Below are positions 62,443 through 64,000 of a DNA stretch of 64,000 bases, piece by piece. Made by a program: the position numbers and the translations under genes. The notes beneath the pieces were generated by a model that ran no database searches, was not told the origin of the DNA, and saw only the letters and a program-made list of their open reading frames with translations. Where the stretch lies: NCBI GenBank assembly GCA_029564595.1, contig JAKQPS010000113.1, positions 1 through 64,000 of the forward strand, given 5' to 3'. The number at the start of each line of letters is the position of its first letter. Within the stretch, counting starts at the first letter, position 1. This stretch comes from a bacterium (GTDB lineage: Bacteria; UBP15; UBA6099).

Positions 62443-63351
62443 TTAACGTTCATCGAAACGGATTATCGTTTCCATCCCGTTGTGATCGCTAATCAGTCGT
62501 CCCGAAACCAACTCGTCGAACACCCACCGCGCTGATTCTATGGTTATTTTCCAGTCCGACCCGTTCTCGTCGTAGAAAAGATGGTCCACATGGTCGAGAT
62601 GAGCGCTGGCCATTTTTAGTTTTGAATTCTGAAGGAGCCAATCGCAATCCTCTTCACCGGGATTGCAGTTGAAATCGCCGTGGATGATAACCGGCCGCCG
62701 CGTACCGCCTGAAAACCTCTCGACCGCCGCCATCATCTGCTTATAGTTCTCGATTCTCGGCTTGGGACCGAATCCCGCCTGCGCGTGCAGCGTGTAAATG
62801 TCTATCTCCAGCCCGCCGGGCAGAACCGTGGTCGCGCCGAGAAATCCTTTATGGCTGAAAGCGTCAACTCCGAACTGCTCTTTCCATCTCTCGAAAACCG
62901 ACCTCTGTATTTCGCCTTTTGAGAAAATGTACAATCCGCTTCCTGTCGGGGACGTCGGCGAGCCTGTCCCCATGGCCACGAAATGGTTTTTCAGCCTGCG
63001 CGGAAAAACCTCTCTCTCCGGAATGAACGCTTCCTGCAGCCCTATGACATCATAGTCTTTGATGAGCTTGGCGATGAGCGTGGCCCTTTTTTCCGTCGGA
63101 ACCAGCAGGTTGCGGTCAAATGTTATGAAATCCGGGAGCATACAGACGTTGTACGTCAGGAATTTCAAAGTGTGAGATTTCTTCGGCGACTGTTCCGCTG
63201 TTTCAGACGCCGACGCCGTCAACGGAACCAAAACCGCCATTGCCGTAAAAACAGCGGAAACAATCAAAGCGATGCCATGTCTTTTCAGATTGGAGTTCAA
63301 GAGTCGGCAACCATCCTTTTCAACCATGCGCTTCGGCGATGGCGATTTCAT
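62443..63351 (-). CDS. secreted endonuclease/exonuclease/phosphatase-family protein
   Basis: 302 residues with a signal-peptide-like segment (IALIVSAVFTAMAVLVPLTASA, about residues 27-48). The catalytic blocks are LTYNVCMLPD, GLQEAF (metal Glu), IHGDFNCNPGEED and ISDHNGME (final Asp-His). This group includes neutral sphingomyelinases, DNase I-like nucleases and inositol phosphatases; export and NVCMLP favour a phospholipase or sphingomyelinase-like role, not proven. The start is uncertain: neither 63351 nor the ATG at 63327 has a good ribosome site. Its upstream neighbour rocD ends 12 bp away. Confidence 0.82.
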   Translation of the reverse strand: MKSPSPKRMVEKDGCRLLNSNLKRHGIALIVSAVFTAMAVLVPLTASASETAEQSPKKSHTLKFLTYNVCMLPDFITFDRNLLVPTEKRATLIAKLIKDYDVIGLQEAFIPEREVFPRRLKNHFVAMGTGSPTSPTGSGLYIFSKGEIQRSVFERWKEQFGVDAFSHKGFLGATTVLPGGLEIDIYTLHAQAGFGPKPRIENYKQMMAAVERFSGGTRRPVIIHGDFNCNPGEEDCDWLLQNSKLKMASAHLDHVDHLFYDENGSDWKITIESARWVFDELVSGRLISDHNGMETIIRFDER

Positions 63352-63363
63352 TGTTAAGAGCGA

Positions 63364-64000
63364 TTATTTGAAAACTTTTACAATAATGCCCAAGGCCTCT
63401 TCTATCTGGTCTTTCGTAATTATAAGAGGCGGAGCGAATCTGATGATGTCGGGCCGGGCGTCTTTGGCCAGCAGCCCGGCGTCGAGCAACTCAAGCGATT
63501 TGTCATGAGCGACAGGTTTTTCAAGAACCACGCCGACAAGCAGTCCTTTGCCACGAACCAGAGAAACGCCGGGAAGCTTAAGCTCCCGAAGGCGGGACAT
63601 GAAAAATTCTCCCATAATCGCGGAGTTCTCGACCATTTTTTCATCCCGCAGCGCGTCCATCGCGGCTATCGCAACAGCGGCGGCGAGAGGGTTGCCGCCG
63701 AACGTGCTTCCATGCGTGCCATGAGTGAAAACGCTCATCACGTTCTCGTTCGCGCAGACTGCGGACACCGGAAGAACGCCTCCGCCCAGAGCTTTTCCGA
63801 GCGTGACTATGTCGGGCCGGATTCCGTAATGCTCGAAGCAGAACATTTTTCCCGTGCGCCCGAGCCCGGTCTGAATCTCGTCTAGGCACAAAAGAACGTT
63901 GCGCCTGTCGCAAATCTCCCGTACGCGGGCCAGATAGTCGTCTGGAGGGACCACCACCCCGCCCTCTCCCTGTATCGGCTCAAGCAGAACGCCCGCCGTG
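63364..64000 (-). CDS. rocD: ornithine aminotransferase, partial (5' part beyond window)
   Basis: C-terminal 211 residues of a class III PLP aminotransferase; the frame continues off the right edge (LLEPIQGEGG is read from the last bases). LCLDEIQTGLGRTG carries the PLP-ring Asp, ILGK-type TLGKALGGG the Schiff-base Lys, and HGTHGSTFGGNPLA is characteristic of ornithine delta-aminotransferase rather than acetylornithine aminotransferase. It converts ornithine and 2-oxoglutarate to glutamate semialdehyde. Stop at 63364. Transcription continues towards the EEP gene 12 bp on. Confidence 0.9.
   Translation of the reverse strand, partial: TAGVLLEPIQGEGGVVVPPDDYLARVREICDRRNVLLCLDEIQTGLGRTGKMFCFEHYGIRPDIVTLGKALGGGVLPVSAVCANENVMSVFTHGTHGSTFGGNPLAAAVAIAAMDALRDEKMVENSAIMGEFFMSRLRELKLPGVSLVRGKGLLVGVVLEKPVAHDKSLELLDAGLLAKDARPDIIRFAPPLIITKDQIEEALGIIVKVFK

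Overview
The window reads as a chromosomal segment of a diderm (Gram-negative-type) bacterium with high-GC coding DNA. Outer-membrane features support this: a Gcw_chp-type porin, an Mla/MCE lipid-transport operon and secreted proteins with Sec signals. The lifestyle looks anaerobic or microaerophilic: a glycyl radical enzyme, three clustered radical SAM enzymes and a hybrid cluster protein with the four-cysteine spacing of anaerobes, alongside a heme catalase. GTG and TTG starts are common (dnaE, ruvC, recN, steB, tgt, the sigma54 activator). The mix of families (SteA/SteB as in Gram-positives; Gcw_chp-AmtB-PII under sigma54 as in Deltaproteobacteria-like genomes) does not allow a confident phylum; an uncultured lineage is plausible.

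Layout. 1-9044 (minus): a truncated YD-repeat (RHS) remnant, dnaE, a long-chain-type acyl-CoA dehydrogenase, a PlsC-like acyltransferase, an SDR lacking its catalytic pair, and gltX. 9167-11958: a short-chain-type acyl-CoA dehydrogenase and katA, separated by a shared terminator. 12220-16511 (minus): three overlapping or adjacent radical SAM genes, one resembling tetraether lipid synthase and two of the B12-binding class. 16620-21932 (minus): hcp, argG, ruvA, ruvC, yebC. 22119-26450: a nitrogen module with porin, amtB and PII, preceded by a sigma54 promoter, two palindromic activator sites and a divergent sigma54 activator. 26741-31664: NYN nuclease, zinc ribbon protein, secreted C45-type hydrolase, SDR and MFS transporter.

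31845-37088 (plus) is a tight operon nadK-recN-steA-steB-GT2. 37175-41116 (minus) is mreB-mlaE-mlaF-mlaD. An orphan DNA methyltransferase follows, then a long plus-strand run 43041-51123 (membrane protein, TIM-barrel protein, lgt, rluD, tgt, yajC, SPOR protein, secreted protein, trxB, PNP). 52857-54582 is a low-GC insertion: a PIN-domain gene bracketed by CCAAGG palindromes and a 71-bp tandem repeat.

54746-62076 is a coherent accessory module: TetR regulator, glycyl radical enzyme, acetoacetate-decarboxylase-like protein and acyl-CoA dehydrogenase on the minus strand, and two SDRs divergently on the plus strand, with two operators sitting in overlapping divergent promoters. The window ends with a secreted endonuclease/exonuclease/phosphatase-family protein and a partial ornithine aminotransferase. 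No tRNA, rRNA, CRISPR array or intact transposase was seen.
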